DNA of 64,000 bases from Rachycentron canadum (GCA_038496675.1 CM076661.1:8531962-8595961); one strand, 5' to 3'; positions 1-13,501 are shown, numbered from the stretch's first letter. A program made the numbers and translations. The notes: a model not told the origin generated them from the letters alone.

Positions 1-2662
1 GCATTGTGAGACAGTAAATGAATGTAACAGAATAGCACAAGACCTTGGAAGCATGTCGACATTATTTACACAAAGAACCACCACAACATATCTTATTTTC
101 TATAGCAAGTTATAAATCCTCTCATCATTGTGTAAAAATACTTCTGGAGACCTTGAGAAACACTTGCCAATAACGTGAGAACAATCCCCATAGCAGTTAC
201 TTTAATGTCTGTGGGTATCCACCCCTACATTCACTAATTAGCTGCACTCTTCCAGTATATACAGCAACAATGTGTCTCATCGTTTGAAAAGTACAAGGAA
301 ATAAAAAGCTGGAAGTCAGCAAATCGTACATTTTAAATAAATATATCCCAGCCCCTAGATGATTAACTGAACATGGGGAGCACTTTGGATGATTGTTGGT
401 CAATTAACCCCACTCAAAGAGCTAATGGTGTTGTTGGATTGTGTATAAAAGCAGAGCAAAGCTTCCTGACATCAAAGGACATATGCTGATAAAAGCAATG
501 AATCTAGTCCACGTTCCCATGCATCCTGCTACAGAAACTACCAGGGAACTACATTCTACTGTGAATTTACCTATCTTATATGTGCATATCTGAAGTTTGC
601 ACTTTGTAGTAGTTTTTGTCTAAACCGTGTAAGCAAAAACGAGCTGTAAACACAATATTGACTTTTTATCACCTCTTAAAGTAGATATAGCTGACGGCTG
701 CCAGAGCAGCAGTTGCATTCACTTCAAGTCGTGCTCCTGGTTACCTTATCAATGTCATTTCAGTATGATCGTAACCCCTAGCTAGTCGCTAACACTCTCT
801 GGGCTGCTGTTAGATGCAGGGCAGTTGGTGTAGGTTTATCAGAGCTTTTCCACTGAAAGCAGAATTAATTGTCAATATGAAAATATTGATCATAGCAGCT
901 TTAAGTGTGGGTGTTGAGCTGAACAATTAAAGTCAATACTGAAAGTAGAGCTTGAATAACTTTGGCAATACTTTGGTTAAAAACGATCACTAACTCACTA
1001 AACATCAGATAAAACAGGTAATGTAATAAGTGTGCCCAACATCTGTTGTTCTATTAAACAACCTAATTATCTTTAAATAGAGTGAATAACTAAATTTAGA
1101 TCTTGAGGTTTGCCTTGGCATGATAAAATGACCCCAAATAAAACACTTGATCATGACTGTTAAACTCTAAGGGCTGCATGATTCTGTAAAAATGAGCTTG
1201 GCTTTCATGTGGGTAGGTGCTGCCTATACAAAGCAGGAAAAAGAGCAGCTGGACTTGCCGTGTCCAAACACACGAAAAATCTCTCTCGACAAGCCAAACC
1301 TCATGTATGGCCCCCATTCCCTGACTCCAGTGTGAAGCTGTCTTTTTTAGATATCAAGGATCAACTTACGAGCCCCTCAATCCAAACCACAATCTGATGA
1401 ATGAATGTGCAAAAAGTGATCCAAGACAAGTCTAAAGCAACAAGTTCAATAAATTAAGAGAATGTATCTATTTTACATTTGTAAGTGACTGCAGGCCACG
1501 TGGGATCTACTCCGCTGCCCTCTGAGCATCTGCAAAAGTCAACAAAACTGCTGGGCAGACAGAAAGACAGAGGCATACAATAGTGCAAATTTCAGGGTTT
1601 GTCTTTACTCCGTGCATAAGGGATCCACTAAAACCCCTTCAACTTCCACATCTGAGAGCTGGATTTCCACAGATGTATTTTGGCTGGGTGACTTGTATGG
1701 ATTGATGTCCCCTATATAGAAGCCAGTAAAGAAAGAATACAGACTAAAGGTTTCCATTTGGCCATTATTATAGAGTTTGGTAAATAGAGGGTGTTTAACA
1801 TAATTCTGCAGAAACTGGTATTTGGTTACTGGTATCATAACTCAGCATTGAGGTGGTATTGTGGCAACATAATTGTTCCATGTGACTAAACGGAGACACA
1901 CTGCCAGGGGAAATGGTATACAGATGAACGCTGGAATTACACTATAAATTGAGAAGATCATCCCATACAAATTTTTACCTTTCTTTCACGATCTGGGAAA
2001 AAAAGGTAAAACCAAAAAAAAATGTAACTTCTTCTCTGAGTAGAGTATAGCTTTTGGAAAATATTACATCATGTGATTGGTCAATTCCATTTTAACAACA
2101 TTCTTGCACCATTTTTGCAGCCTCATGATTTTCTTACCAGGGATTAATTAGACTGTTTTACCACCCAAGAGCACACCCGTACTATAATGGTAGTATTATA
2201 ATTCAACCCAATGAAATGACCATTGTAGCTGTGTTCAATCATTAACAAACCCACTAGTTTCCATTCATGTCAAGGCATGCTATCTTGAAACTTGATGACA
2301 TGCTGGTCAGCCCTCTGGCGTACCCCTTACTCAAAGAGCTGGCCAATTAAGTGCCATTAGAGGTCTTTCAACTTATCACAGAAATGTTTTGGTGGTTTTA
2401 TCCAAGCTTTAGTCACAAAAAGCCCCAAGGTATGTTCGGAATCTGAGGTCAAAGAAGCTTCTCCCCTCAGGCAGATTTAAATTGCATCCCTGTATTGGGT
2501 TTAACAAGTATATGAATAAGAACTCAAACATGTCATACATGAGATTCTAGAGAAAGACCTCCATATCTTTCATTGACAGAAAATGACAAAATGTGTGTTT
2601 ACTGGAACATCCTTAGAAATACATTTACGCAAGTACACATTCAGAAAATATGGGAATGCATA

Positions 2663-2762
2663 CATGTGGTTGTGTGTGGTCATGTACATGTGTTTTTGTG
2701 TACAAGCATCTGTATGTGTGGGTAGGAGGCAGTGTTTGTGCATCTATGTGTGTTTGTGTGAG
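2663..2762. repeat. Degenerate GT-rich repeat
   Basis: Interrupted TGTG words; a decayed GT microsatellite. Confidence 0.7.
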
Positions 2763-2959
2763 TATATCCTGCAGTATCCAGATGTCCCAGATGTTTTTCA
2801 GGGGCACAGTGCTTCATGTGGCCTGTTGTTTTGGGCCATGTGTGGATGGAGATGAGAGAGAGACACTCATCTGTCCACCCATCTTTATACATCACAGAGA
2901 GCAGTGCCCCATGGCTTCACACACTGAAACCCTAAAGACTAGAGGATTAGCAAGACGCT

Positions 2960-3019
2960 TGATAAAAGGCTTGAATCCCAGAGAAGAAATGATAAAAGGC
3001 TAATTATCCCGGAAGAGAT
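2960..3019 (+). repeat. 30-bp imperfect tandem duplication
   Basis: TGATAAAAGGCT occurs at 2960 and again at 2990, each followed by a similar ATCCC and GAAGA-type tail. Confidence 0.75.
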
Positions 3020-6000
3020 TTAAGATGTACTGATGGAGAACAATGAATAACTGTACGGCAGCAACATGTGATCAAAAGGCTTTCTGTGAGTGGAACTTTC
3101 TGCATATGAACATCATCCAAAATGGTCCCCGCCGGGGGTCCAAGTAATGGTGAAAATGATTCATCTAAATGCCAGGTGATCACATCTGGAAGCAAGTCTG
3201 ATCCAGAACAACACTCTTTTCAAATTAACAGGCAATCATCATTTACGATCATTTAATGGTTACACAATGCATAAAAAAAATCCATGGGTGTTTGTGTGAA
3301 CTTTGTGTCCGCAATTAGCTATTAAAGAGCCACCCCCAGAGATCTGTCTAATTGATAACCAATCTCTGCCCAGATAGTAGAAAGGGTCAAAGCGCAGTGG
3401 AAGGGTTTAATGAATTACATAAGTATAATAAGCATAAATAAGAAAAGAGTTTATTCTCTGTCATAATTCTCCTTGAAGGAACTGCTACTATATGTCTACT
3501 GTAGTCAAGTTAACACTTATGATTGTCCATTGTTATTCTAAATGTGGCAATCATATATGTCACCTGGGAAGAATTTAGTATTGTAATTTTTATGAGGGAG
3601 ATTTAAGGTGGTGGTACAACACAGCAGTTGGTGGAGGAGGCCTAAACACTTAATTTTATTGTGTAATAAAATGCAGTCAAGTTACATTCAGATGAAACCA
3701 AATGACATAACTACCTCAGAAATGTTGGGAGGACTGAATCAGTGACTGCTAAAGTGTTTACAACCCAGTACTTCCAGTAATATTCTGGTAACAGGAATAA
3801 ATGTGTCATTTAAAATAGCTGCTCTCACTCATCTCCACCTGTTTGCATCCTTCAGATTTTCTTGTAAGTCATAACTTGTGTCAGTAACACAACTATGCCT
3901 ACTTGTGTGTGACAGAAAATACCTTTTCCACCATGTGATTAGAGGGGGACATGAGCAAAACGACCTTGTCTGAGGAATGGGTTCACTTTCATCTCCAAAG
4001 ACAGGGTTAGGTAAATTTATTGGACGTGCATCTGCTTTTGAGTGAAGGTCTCTGCCTTTGTAACCATACCTTTGTGTCATTACACTAATAAGACCACATT
4101 TAAAATAATTTGGGATTCTACAAGCAAATATTATTTTACTATCCCTCTTGAAGGGGCCACTCCAGCTATTTAGTCCACTATAAATCATTCAGCTTAAAAA
4201 CCTAGGTTTCCCTGCTGCCTTAAAATGTGAGTTAACTGAAGTTGGATTAAGAATGTTTCGAAAAACACGTTTCCGTGGAATTATTATTATTATTCCGTTC
4301 TGTCTACGTTCTGAGCAGATTTGAGATATTTAGCTTCAAAGGTTTTTCGCTCCATGGACCAGGATTGATAGAACTCCAAAAATGACAATATCATGTTAAT
4401 AAGCTGTCACAGACAAAAATATCAGATAGAACCTTTTAATTCCAGAGAGTAGGTAAAGTAAGTTCATATAACTTAAGAATTCAAGTAAGTTAAGGTACTA
4501 AGTAACAACTGTTGATTCACACATACAGTCAATACAAACAGATTTGATTTTCGTTTACTTTTTCTCTAATGAGAGAAAAATCGTTGAGCCCTCTTCCCTC
4601 TTAGTTATTGTATGATTCCATAAATGCATGCAGGTTATTAACCAAGACCTAAAACAGTCATTAGTTTGTCGAATGCACAAACAGATTGTTATTTCATTTT
4701 TATTAATTGATTTAAAAAAGGCATTTTGTCAAGTGCCCCTTTATTTGTGTTTATCTTTTTACTGTATGTCACAAACATGCATACAGTGAACTTAAGGTCA
4801 CTCAACTAAGCTTCCATAAACAAGGACTCAGGAGGGGACTCGTGTTGTCAGAAATGTCCTGATGAACCACAAAAGTTAGAGAGAAAACAGGCCATCCATG
4901 CTGCTTTTACCAACATCATTTCACTTTGTGACATTATCCCATAAAGCACAAATCAGAACACCATCTTCTGTAGCACATGTCAATTGTTCAAACAGACTAG
5001 ATGTGTGGAGGCAGTTCCTGCAGAGATCAGAAGACAGTAAGATTCCTACAGTGTGTGGGTTTGAAGGACAGAGTGTTTTACAGACTAACCGGATTTTTGG
5101 AGATTGATATTGATTGTTATGTCATCAGCGGCTTCTGTCTGCTATCAGCTCCCAGTATCTTTTTTTTTTTTTGTCTCACCCTGGAAGGAGGTGTTGAAGT
5201 TGAAGAGTGACACCTGCTGGAAAAAACCTCATGCCAACATCCCCTCCCCCTTCGCCACCTTGACAAAAGCCCATCATGTATGCTCTCCCTATACAAATTT
5301 TAAACTTCTGCCAACATGATAAGAGATCATAAAAGTTTACACAAAACAAACACAAAAATGCAATTATGACACAGCAAGTAATTTTTGGTAGATAAGACCG
5401 CAGAATGTAAACACAGTTTTTAAAAAGTGCATCAATCAGTATGATATCTGGCAGTACATCTCCTCTTCTACGGTTTTGAACAACAATGAATTTAAATCGT
5501 GGATAAATGAAATAAACCTGACAGATAGAAATTCAGTTGAACATAATCAAATGCTTTCCAGCGTTGGTGCTACATCTGGGAACTGTCTGCAGTTGTGTCG
5601 CTCCATATATCCATCCACACAGCAACTGGCCTGGCCGCCCGCCTGTCTTTCCTCATGACATCATCCCTCACCACTCTGGATCCTATTACCAGATCCCGAT
5701 CCTCTCCTCCTCCCCTGAGGAGTCTGCGATGTCTCACCGTGTCTCCATGCTCAGCTGATACTGCCACAATGTTGTTTACTTAATCAACTGGCTACATCTC
5801 TCCCCAGGCAGTCACTTTGACCCATGACCCCTTTAAAGGTTTAAGAAGCAAAGAATAACAAATAAAAGGCCTGTTAAGTAGTGCATTACTGACCGTGGTG
5901 TCCTGCCCTGCTTCTTGGTATTAGTGTAACCTTACATATGGGACAGAGCCAGATGGAGTCTGTGCTCTTTTGGCTGTGTCCACCATATACATAGTGGCCC

Positions 6001-7069
6001 CTTTGGCCATATAAATTACTAAAAAGAGACTGAATGTGTATTTTTTAAAGTACTATATGTCCAACATGAGGTAGCATATTGAGAAGCAGCCCTTGCACTG
6101 CTGCACTGACCCCAATACTTTTGCAGATTCCCTCCTCAGCTCCTGCTCTCCCTCCACTCTCAGAATACACTCAACATCTGTGTGTTGAACTTACGCGATC
6201 CTCTATAAAATACCTCAGAGCAGTTCCTCTGTCTGTCTTGACCAAAAGCTTCAGTGAGTTTATTGACATCCTGCCTAAAGAGGGAAGAAAGAGCTTAGCA
6301 GCTACAGTCTCTGCATGGAGGCAGGCGGGCTGCAGACAGCCTCTGGTCACAGCTTACGAGTAATCCTCCACAGCTGAAATTATGGGGAACACACATTCTG
6401 ACTCAGCGATACTGATTGCTTTAGCTAACTACAACAAACTACTATGACTTTCAGATGATCTCAATTTAAGAACCTACAGCAAGCCAGTGTTCCAGATACT
6501 GAGTCTTGTCAGTAGCACAGATATTAATAGTATGAAATCTATGAATGCCAGATATATACATAAGAAAATACATACATAAAAAAAAAACACACAACAAACA
6601 AGACATTTAGATATGCTGACTCTGTGTTTATTTCATAAGAAAGCCTCAATTGCAAAGACCTGATATAGTAAAACAGAACAGAACTTCATTGTCCAACCGG
6701 AGGTGAAATTTTGTGCTCAGGCAAGTAACATTAAATTATATGGATGAGGACAGAAAACAATGAAATATAATTCAATAACCCTACAAACTGTATGTGGCTA
6801 CAATCTTTAAATGAGACCGCCTTTGTTGACTGCCTGCAGTGTTGTGGCTCCATCTGTTTAAACAGCTCTGGGTTACTGGTTTCTGCACTTTGTGCTAAGG
6901 TTGTTGAATCATAAACAGATGTCAAAGAACAATAAGCTCCTCAGTTTTTCACCACATTAATCAAGAAACCCAGTAAACCTTCAACGGAGCTCCAAAACAA
7001 AGGCCTGCTCACAGTCCTGTATTTGCCTAAATCAGTGTCTGAAAAAATTTCAAGTTCCACCTCTGCAGA

Positions 7070-7362
7070 GTTTGCCAAGAAGGTCGATTCCACTCTTGTG
7101 TCTGTAGGTTAATATGAAGCTACAGACAGCAGCTGGTGGGCCTATAGACTGTAAACAGGGGGAAAAAGCAAGTCTTGCTTCGTCCAAAACTAACAAAATC
7201 CACTTCAGAGCACCTTTAAAGTCAATTAATCAACATACATATATTGTATTTTATTGACATGTAAAAATGACACAGTTGGTTTACAGAGGATTATATATCT
7301 TGGGGTCTTGTCATCAACAGGAGGTTGAGATGTCAGGAAGTCACTGCACCCAAGAAATAGTC
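7070..7362 (+). mobile_element. Diverged copy of a widespread teleost interspersed repeat
   Basis: Phrases such as AGGTCGATTCCACTC, AATATGAAGCTACAGACAGC, AGACTGTAAACAGGGGGAA and CAGGAAGTCACTGCACCCAA occur in the order I remember for a very common bony-fish repeat. I recognise it from memory and am not sure of its class. It has no coding capacity here. Fragments of the same family lie at 40788-40860 and, inverted, at 40946-41121. Confidence 0.6.
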
Positions 7363-7974
7363 TTGTTTATGCCTGAAAAACCACAACCTGCCATTTTTAC
7401 ACATGGGTTTTTGGTCAGATCAAACGAAGTTGAACTGTAGCTGTTTCTCCATTTCTAGTCTTTACGCGAAGCTAAGATGACAATCTATATATTCAGCGTC
7501 AGTTCAGTCAGGACATACGTTAGCCAACAATGCAATAATATGCATTTCATCTTGGCGATGTGGCTTTGCTCATGGGATGTTTCAGATCAGAGCAAAATTG
7601 ACAAACTAACATTTGAAGAAATATACAAAGGGAGGCTGGGGAGGTGGAGGGAGTTTCAACTTCAATCATTTCATCTAATTCTGGCCAAAAAAACAGGCAA
7701 ATTCCTCCAAATGTCAATCTGTTCCTTTAACATTGATCCAGGATGCCCTGGAAAGCAATGTTGATACTGAATGGATTATCCTGGTGGAAAAAAATAACAT
7801 GGACAAAGTTCCTCACTGATGATCCAGAATTTAAAAAAAAAAAACCTGAGCATCTTCACGATATTACTATACAGATAAAATTGATAACATAAGAATAAAA
7901 CGTATTTGACATGTGAGAAGTGGGGCAGTGGGTGAAATGTCTGTGAGACAAATTTCTTGGGATGCTTTTTTAAC

Positions 7975-8190
7975 CGGCCTCATTTGCGGTGACCTAGGCT
8001 ACAAATAACTTACAGAAGCCATTTATGAGCTCATAACGATGGCCTCAGCTTTATTCCAATGAGGCTGCTCTGCATGGCGGCCCAGAGCCAAATGAGGTCA
8101 CGCTTTTAAGTAATGATTAGGCCCATTTCAGGCAACACCATTTCCTGCTTGAGGGGAATTATTGCAATCACTGGTGTCCCAAACATTAGG
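7975..8190. promoter_or_regulatory. Candidate conserved non-coding element
   Basis: A repeat-free block with TTTATGAGCTCATAA, CTTTATTCCAATGAG, AGTAATGATTAGG and GAATTATTGCAATCA, which includes clustered homeodomain-type cores. Confidence 0.4.
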
Positions 8191-8370
8191 CTCACACCAC
8201 CATCTCATTCACAGTGTCCAGCAGCAAGGTTTTAGATTTGTCACCACTAAGAAGATACAACTGAGAAATGAAGCTAACAGTAGGGAAACCTTGATGTGAG
8301 CAACAGCAGGTAACTCACTGCATCATCAGAGCAGACCACAGTGATGTAATGTATATTTGAGCTTGTGCAT

Positions 8371-8411
8371 GTGTGTGTGTGTGTGTGTGTGTGAGTGTGT
8401 GTTTGTGTGTG
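8371..8411. repeat. (GT)n microsatellite
   Basis: About 20 GT units with two single-base interruptions. Confidence 0.97.
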
Positions 8412-9054
8412 ACTCACCACCTGCAGCACGCACACCTCTGAACCTTCTCTCCAACAGTCAATAAAACAGGCCGGCCTGAGAACCAGGCGTACTCCCAAAA
8501 CAAATGTGGGAAGCAGAGGAAGTGCTGAGTCGACACACTGTTGTATTGTTTTAGCTGAGAAATGTGATGACCGGAGAGATTTGTCGTGCTGAACCGGAGT
8601 TCGAGGGCCTGTTTTTAACGAGCGGAAAATGAAGCCTGGGAGCTGAATTTGCATGACAGGCTTGGAAACTAATCACGAAGCCCAGTGGGCGCTGGAAAAG
8701 ACAGAATCTCTTTGCTGTCCATAGTCAGCAGAGGCTCACGTTCCCAGGATTAGCTACTTTCAACACAAGATTTTACACATGTATAAAGGAAGAAATTCTG
8801 ACATGAGTTCATTAGAGTTAATTCACCTCTTTGCTTTGGAAAACATGCTTGAGGTAATTTTTATCATCTATGCTATTGCTATCAGCACCTTCCATTTAGG
8901 TTTGTTCACCATGTGTTAAATTAAGTATGAGGTCACTCTTCAGGCAGACGGATTGTGTCAGAAGCAAAAACTGTTAATGCGTTAGACTTTGTTGAGTTGA
9001 ACCACTGTCATGACTTCACTTTTTTTTCCTTACACTTTTTGCAAGAAAAAAAAA

Positions 9055-9180
9055 ATGGCAGGCTGTTAATCTTATTATCATATTAGGATCATTAGGCCAC
9101 ATTTGCAGATAAGCAGCAGCTATTATAGCAGCAAATTAAGCCCTGGAACAAGCTGACCCTGATATCACAGCCAAACGTGT
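9055..9180. promoter_or_regulatory. Candidate conserved non-coding element
   Basis: It contains TTAATCTTATTATCATATTA, GATCATTAGG, GCAGATAAGC (GATA type) and GCAAATTAAG within 100 bp. Confidence 0.35.
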
Positions 9181-9364
9181 TGGCACAACTTGAAGGCTAT
9201 GGATTCCAAAATGTTTGGCATTAAGTTAGTAATCACAAAAAAGCTGTGGAACATCTATGAACAGAAAAATCATTTGATATTTAAATATTAAAACACAAAG
9301 CTCATTCTTATATTGATTAATCCCCCTTATTTTCACAATAGTTATACAGGACTTTAAAGTATTA

Positions 9365-9428
9365 TTTCATAATTACTATTATGAAACAATAATGTCTATT
9401 AATGTCTATTATTTCATAATAGACATTA
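9365..9428. repeat. Two adjacent perfect AT-rich hairpins
   Basis: TTTCATAAT (9365-9373) pairs with ATTATGAAA (9378-9386). A 13-bp stem joins 9400-9412 with 9416-9428 around a 3-nt loop. ATTATTTCATAAT occurs in both. Confidence 0.85.
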
Positions 9429-10449
9429 TTATTCATATGACACCCCTTATATATACTTTTAAACCTCCAAATTATAAAAGCCTTGTTCTTCCTTCTCAAA
9501 CATTAAATACATGAATTCCCAAGCTTTACCAATTAAATTTAACTGGGTCTGAGAAATCTGGGTTTAATGTCTGATGCTAGGTTTTGATAATTAAGGCAAG
9601 ATGTGCCCCAAACTTGTTTCTACTCAGCTCAATATTAGATCACTTAGATCACCTGATTACTGTTATGCGCTTTATTGGGGTAAATCGTCTTACTACTGGG
9701 ACAAACAGCAACAGGCACATTACTCACTGACTCACTTTTAGACCTTCGATAGTTTTCAAATTTGTATTGCTGATGTATTTGTAAGTTGACTGTGCCAATG
9801 AACGTGTTGATCAAATGACAAGAGCTTCAGCTATTGTCAAAATTATAACAATAACAGTAGAAAAACATAATCAGTGTATAAGTTGCTGTCAGAGAGTGAT
9901 GAGATGAGCTGGGGTCAACATCGACATTGCTGGTGAGTAAAGAAATTAATTTTGATGTTGAACTTACAATGTTATTTATTGTGGTAAATAAACTGACTGA
10001 CTAAAATTAAATGCTCAGAAATGTGTCTCTGCTGATTGTTGTCGCATACTCTCTCGCCTCTCTTCACTTATGGTCAGATCCTTTACACAATATTTGATAT
10101 ATGCTTCTATTTCTATTTCAGAAACATGAATATATGTAATGTGTATATGTAATACGTGCCGTCCTCTCAGCAGATTCAATCTTACCTACAATGAAAATGC
10201 TAACAACAAAAAATTATGTGAGGTAATGAAATACTGCATTTGCACTTTCACGATTAATGTTTCGTTTATTTAAAATAAGAACTTGATGAAAACCCAGAGA
10301 GTTGAGTTGCACGGTGAGGTGCTGTCTGATTGCAGATAATCTTCATGCTCTACTGAATCCCCCTAAGGTTGTTGTACTGTAGGAAAGAGAGAGAGAGAGA
10401 AAGAGAGGGTGAGAAAACAAAAAAAAGATGAGGAGAAAAGGTTCAGGTT

Positions 10450-10577
10450 ATCCAAGACAAGTTGAACTGAGGGCAACTGGATTTGGTTTTTGATACTTAG
10501 AGAATGATACTTAGATGTTCTAACTTTATTTCATGACCAAATCCAGTGCCCTCAATTCAACCTTTATAGGCTTGGAT
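10450..10577. repeat. Imperfect inverted repeat, arms about 40 bp
   Basis: The left arm 10450-10487 is nearly the reverse complement of 10536-10577, with a core of TGAGGGCAACTGGATTTGG against CCAAATCCAGTGCCCTCA. The 48-nt spacer holds the direct repeat GATACTTAGA twice. It could be a palindromic MITE remnant or a hairpin RNA precursor; neither is shown. Confidence 0.8.
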
Positions 10578-11409
10578 GGGAAATTGTCTCGGGAGATTCT
10601 CTTAACTTAAGTTATGGGACTCCATCGGTTGTGATCAACTGCTTGATTTGTTTTCACACACAGGGAATTTGATGATGTGAATTTATAGAAAGTAATAACA
10701 TAATTGGTGTACACATATCCAGTAGCTAATAACATGCATTCACCTAAGGGATATGTATGTGAGTTGTGTGGGAAGCAAATTCAAGTCACTCTGTCACCAC
10801 ATTTTTGAGGCAGACCACTTTTCCAAGACCAAAAACAACAAGACTAGGCTGAAAGTAGATGTTATTCCCACCATATTTGCCTATTATTTCTTGTTTGGAA
10901 GTGATATAATGTGATTTGGAATATTGAAAAAATAAAAGTGCTGTGTCTTTTTCATCCATCAGTTTCAAAGATTAAGGAGAGAAGGGATGCAGAGCCTGGG
11001 AGAAGAGAAAGTGTGACTGAAGAAAGAGAGGATACGGCTAGTGAGGTGAGACAGGGCTGACACCAACCAGTCAGCCAGCAGCCAGTCAACATATCAGACA
11101 GCAAGCAATCAATCTGATGGGCTGAAAAAAATAGAGACATGAAAAAAATAGCACATAGGTGAATAATTTTCTTCTTCTGAAGTGCCGCTCTTGAGAAGAA
11201 AATAAAAAATTAGGGACAAAAAGTTCAAGAGCACTTATTTGAAGGACCAAATTAAGACATTAGGCAATGAGTGAGTGAGTGAGCTGGATCAATCATTTTA
11301 AGAACACTGAATAATAATATTCATTCACATTTACATTGTTGCTGTTCTAACTAAAAGAAGCTAACTGATTGTTTGTTAAAGAGGCTGGGGCCATATGATT
11401 GGCTGAAAG

Positions 11410-11456
<47 letters not shown>
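11410..11456. repeat. (GATA)n microsatellite bordering the gap
   Basis: Nearly 12 perfect GATA units running into the N block. Confidence 0.98.
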
Positions 11457-11956
11457 NNNNNNNNNNNNNNNNNNNNNNNNNNNNNNNNNNNNNNNNNNNN
11501 NNNNNNNNNNNNNNNNNNNNNNNNNNNNNNNNNNNNNNNNNNNNNNNNNNNNNNNNNNNNNNNNNNNNNNNNNNNNNNNNNNNNNNNNNNNNNNNNNNNN
11601 NNNNNNNNNNNNNNNNNNNNNNNNNNNNNNNNNNNNNNNNNNNNNNNNNNNNNNNNNNNNNNNNNNNNNNNNNNNNNNNNNNNNNNNNNNNNNNNNNNNN
11701 NNNNNNNNNNNNNNNNNNNNNNNNNNNNNNNNNNNNNNNNNNNNNNNNNNNNNNNNNNNNNNNNNNNNNNNNNNNNNNNNNNNNNNNNNNNNNNNNNNNN
11801 NNNNNNNNNNNNNNNNNNNNNNNNNNNNNNNNNNNNNNNNNNNNNNNNNNNNNNNNNNNNNNNNNNNNNNNNNNNNNNNNNNNNNNNNNNNNNNNNNNNN
11901 NNNNNNNNNNNNNNNNNNNNNNNNNNNNNNNNNNNNNNNNNNNNNNNNNNNNNNNN
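11457..11956. other. Assembly gap of exactly 500 N
   Basis: The run of N is 500 long, a round number that suggests a placeholder and not a measured size. It sits between a GATA tetranucleotide run and a CT/AT run, so the true sequence is probably a longer compound microsatellite. Confidence 0.98.

Positions 11957-12000
<44 letters not shown>
11957..12000. repeat. (CT)n(AT)n microsatellite bordering the gap
   Basis: Five CT units followed by about 17 AT units directly after the N block. Confidence 0.98.
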
Positions 12001-12003
<3 letters not shown>

Positions 12004-12186
12004 AAATGGGTTTGTAAATGAAAGATTAAATCTCTGTTCAAAACCCCCCCATGGTTCCCAAGAGCATCATCTCAGTGTCCTCTGTGCCTGGTAGAGTGCT
12101 TTGAAATCTTAATCACATATCACAGACGTATTGCTCAAACTAGACTCCCAGGATCATATTTTAGTTTTCCAACAGGCACCTTTGTC

Positions 12187-12187
<1 letters not shown>

Positions 12188-12232
<45 letters not shown>
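12188..12232. repeat. (CA)n microsatellite
   Basis: About 22 uninterrupted CA units. Confidence 0.98.
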
Positions 12233-12233
<1 letters not shown>

Positions 12234-12357
12234 CCATGCAACTGTTTGTGTTTTATTTTAAAACTTTCAGTCTGAGCTGTGACCTTTTGCTGTAATTGCC
12301 TGCTTACACTCATGCAGCTGGAGGCATTCACACTCAGAGGTTTTGTGTACAACTGGA

Positions 12358-12363
12358 TTTTTC

Positions 12364-12400
<37 letters not shown>

Positions 12401-12405
12401 TTTTT
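12358..12405. repeat. (TTTTC)n plus poly-T
   Basis: Five TTTTC units followed by about 20 T. Confidence 0.95.
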
Positions 12406-13050
12406 GCCAGCCACCAAGCGATTCCTAGCTAGTGCCGTGCTCATAGGCATTTTATCAGCATTTGCTAAAGGGAGGGAATAAAATAAATGGCCCTGTTTTC
12501 CTTATGAGGATTCAAGCAGTATAATCAGTATTACATACACTCAGCTGAGGTGACTCACGGTCAGATTTAGCTCATCCACCTTTGTGTCATTTCGGCGTGA
12601 TACCAAATTAGCAAACATGTTTGAATGAAGGCTCCTCAAGAGGAGTTGTTGACAAAAGGACAACAAACATTTACAGAAGCTGCTGCACCCTTCTTGGCAG
12701 GGTGAGCAGGAGATGACATCAGAGGAAATCACAGTAATTCACTGTTTACGCGGTTTATTTTGGGGCTTGATTATGTGTAACTCCACAGCGTTTCAGAGGC
12801 TTTAAGAACACTTCTAAGCATCGGGGCCTCAGCCGTTGTTATTATTGCCCGCATCTGTTGAAAACCAAATATTGGCGGGTGGTCACCTTTCATCATGGAA
12901 TGATGGGAATGGGTTCTGTAAGGTGAAACCACACAATGCAGGCACGGCCGTGACATCATTGCTTTTAAATTTGTTTTCTGTCCATTCGCTAGCAGTGACA
13001 GGAACCATCTGGGCTGGTTGGAGAACCCTGGATGATCGAGGGAGTAGCAG

Positions 13051-13059
13051 TGCGTGTGC

Positions 13060-13111
<52 letters not shown>
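13051..13111. repeat. (GT)n microsatellite
   Basis: About 30 GT units with GC interruptions at the left end. Confidence 0.98.
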
Positions 13112-13113
<2 letters not shown>

Positions 13114-13315
13114 CTGTGCTTGTGATAGCACATGTATTTCAGTGTGTGTGAATTTGTTAAGCCCGTTTGGGTTTCACGTGTTTTAGATTTCAGGTTTCAC
13201 TGTAGGTTCTTCATATGATCGCTCACTGTGACAAAGCTGTTTAACCCACTTTCGGCTCTGAGCTCGAAGCGCTTGCATGGGAACGATGTGCATGATTGAA
13301 AGGAATGTGAGGTTC

Positions 13316-13340
13316 CTGGGTGAACATTGGGTTCACCCAG
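13316..13340. repeat. Perfect 10-bp hairpin
   Basis: CTGGGTGAAC and GTTCACCCAG flank the 5-nt loop ATTGG. Confidence 0.9.
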
Positions 13341-13501
13341 AAACACGGAGATAATGCAGGTCTAGAGTCACTGAGCACTGATCCACCTTAAAACTCTTTG
13401 ACACTCTTCCGGACTGTTCCACTAAGCTTATGCTATTTGTGCAATCCTGTCTGCATTAAATACAAGTATGACTGCACACACACACAACCACAGAGAAACA
13501 G

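Larger units (their letters stand above)
1..11409. other. Gene-free AT-rich tract upstream of ddhd1
   Basis: No frame here resembles a known protein, and all frames are short. It holds degenerate GT-rich sequence at 2663-2762, a 30-bp tandem duplication at 2960-3019, a teleost repeat at 7070-7362, a GT microsatellite at 8371-8411, nested hairpins at 9365-9428 and an inverted repeat at 10450-10577. Several repeat-free blocks look like regulatory DNA. Confidence 0.6.

Noticed and set aside
8274..8654. A 126-codon antisense open frame
   Set aside because: It spans the GT microsatellite at 8371-8411 and has no domain.
11376..12041. A 221-codon minus-strand open frame
   Set aside because: It is open only because 500 Ns read as unknown residues between GATA and AT repeats.
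12771..13186. Several open frames with long His-Thr or Cys-Val runs
   Set aside because: They are translations of the GT/CA microsatellite at 13051-13111.
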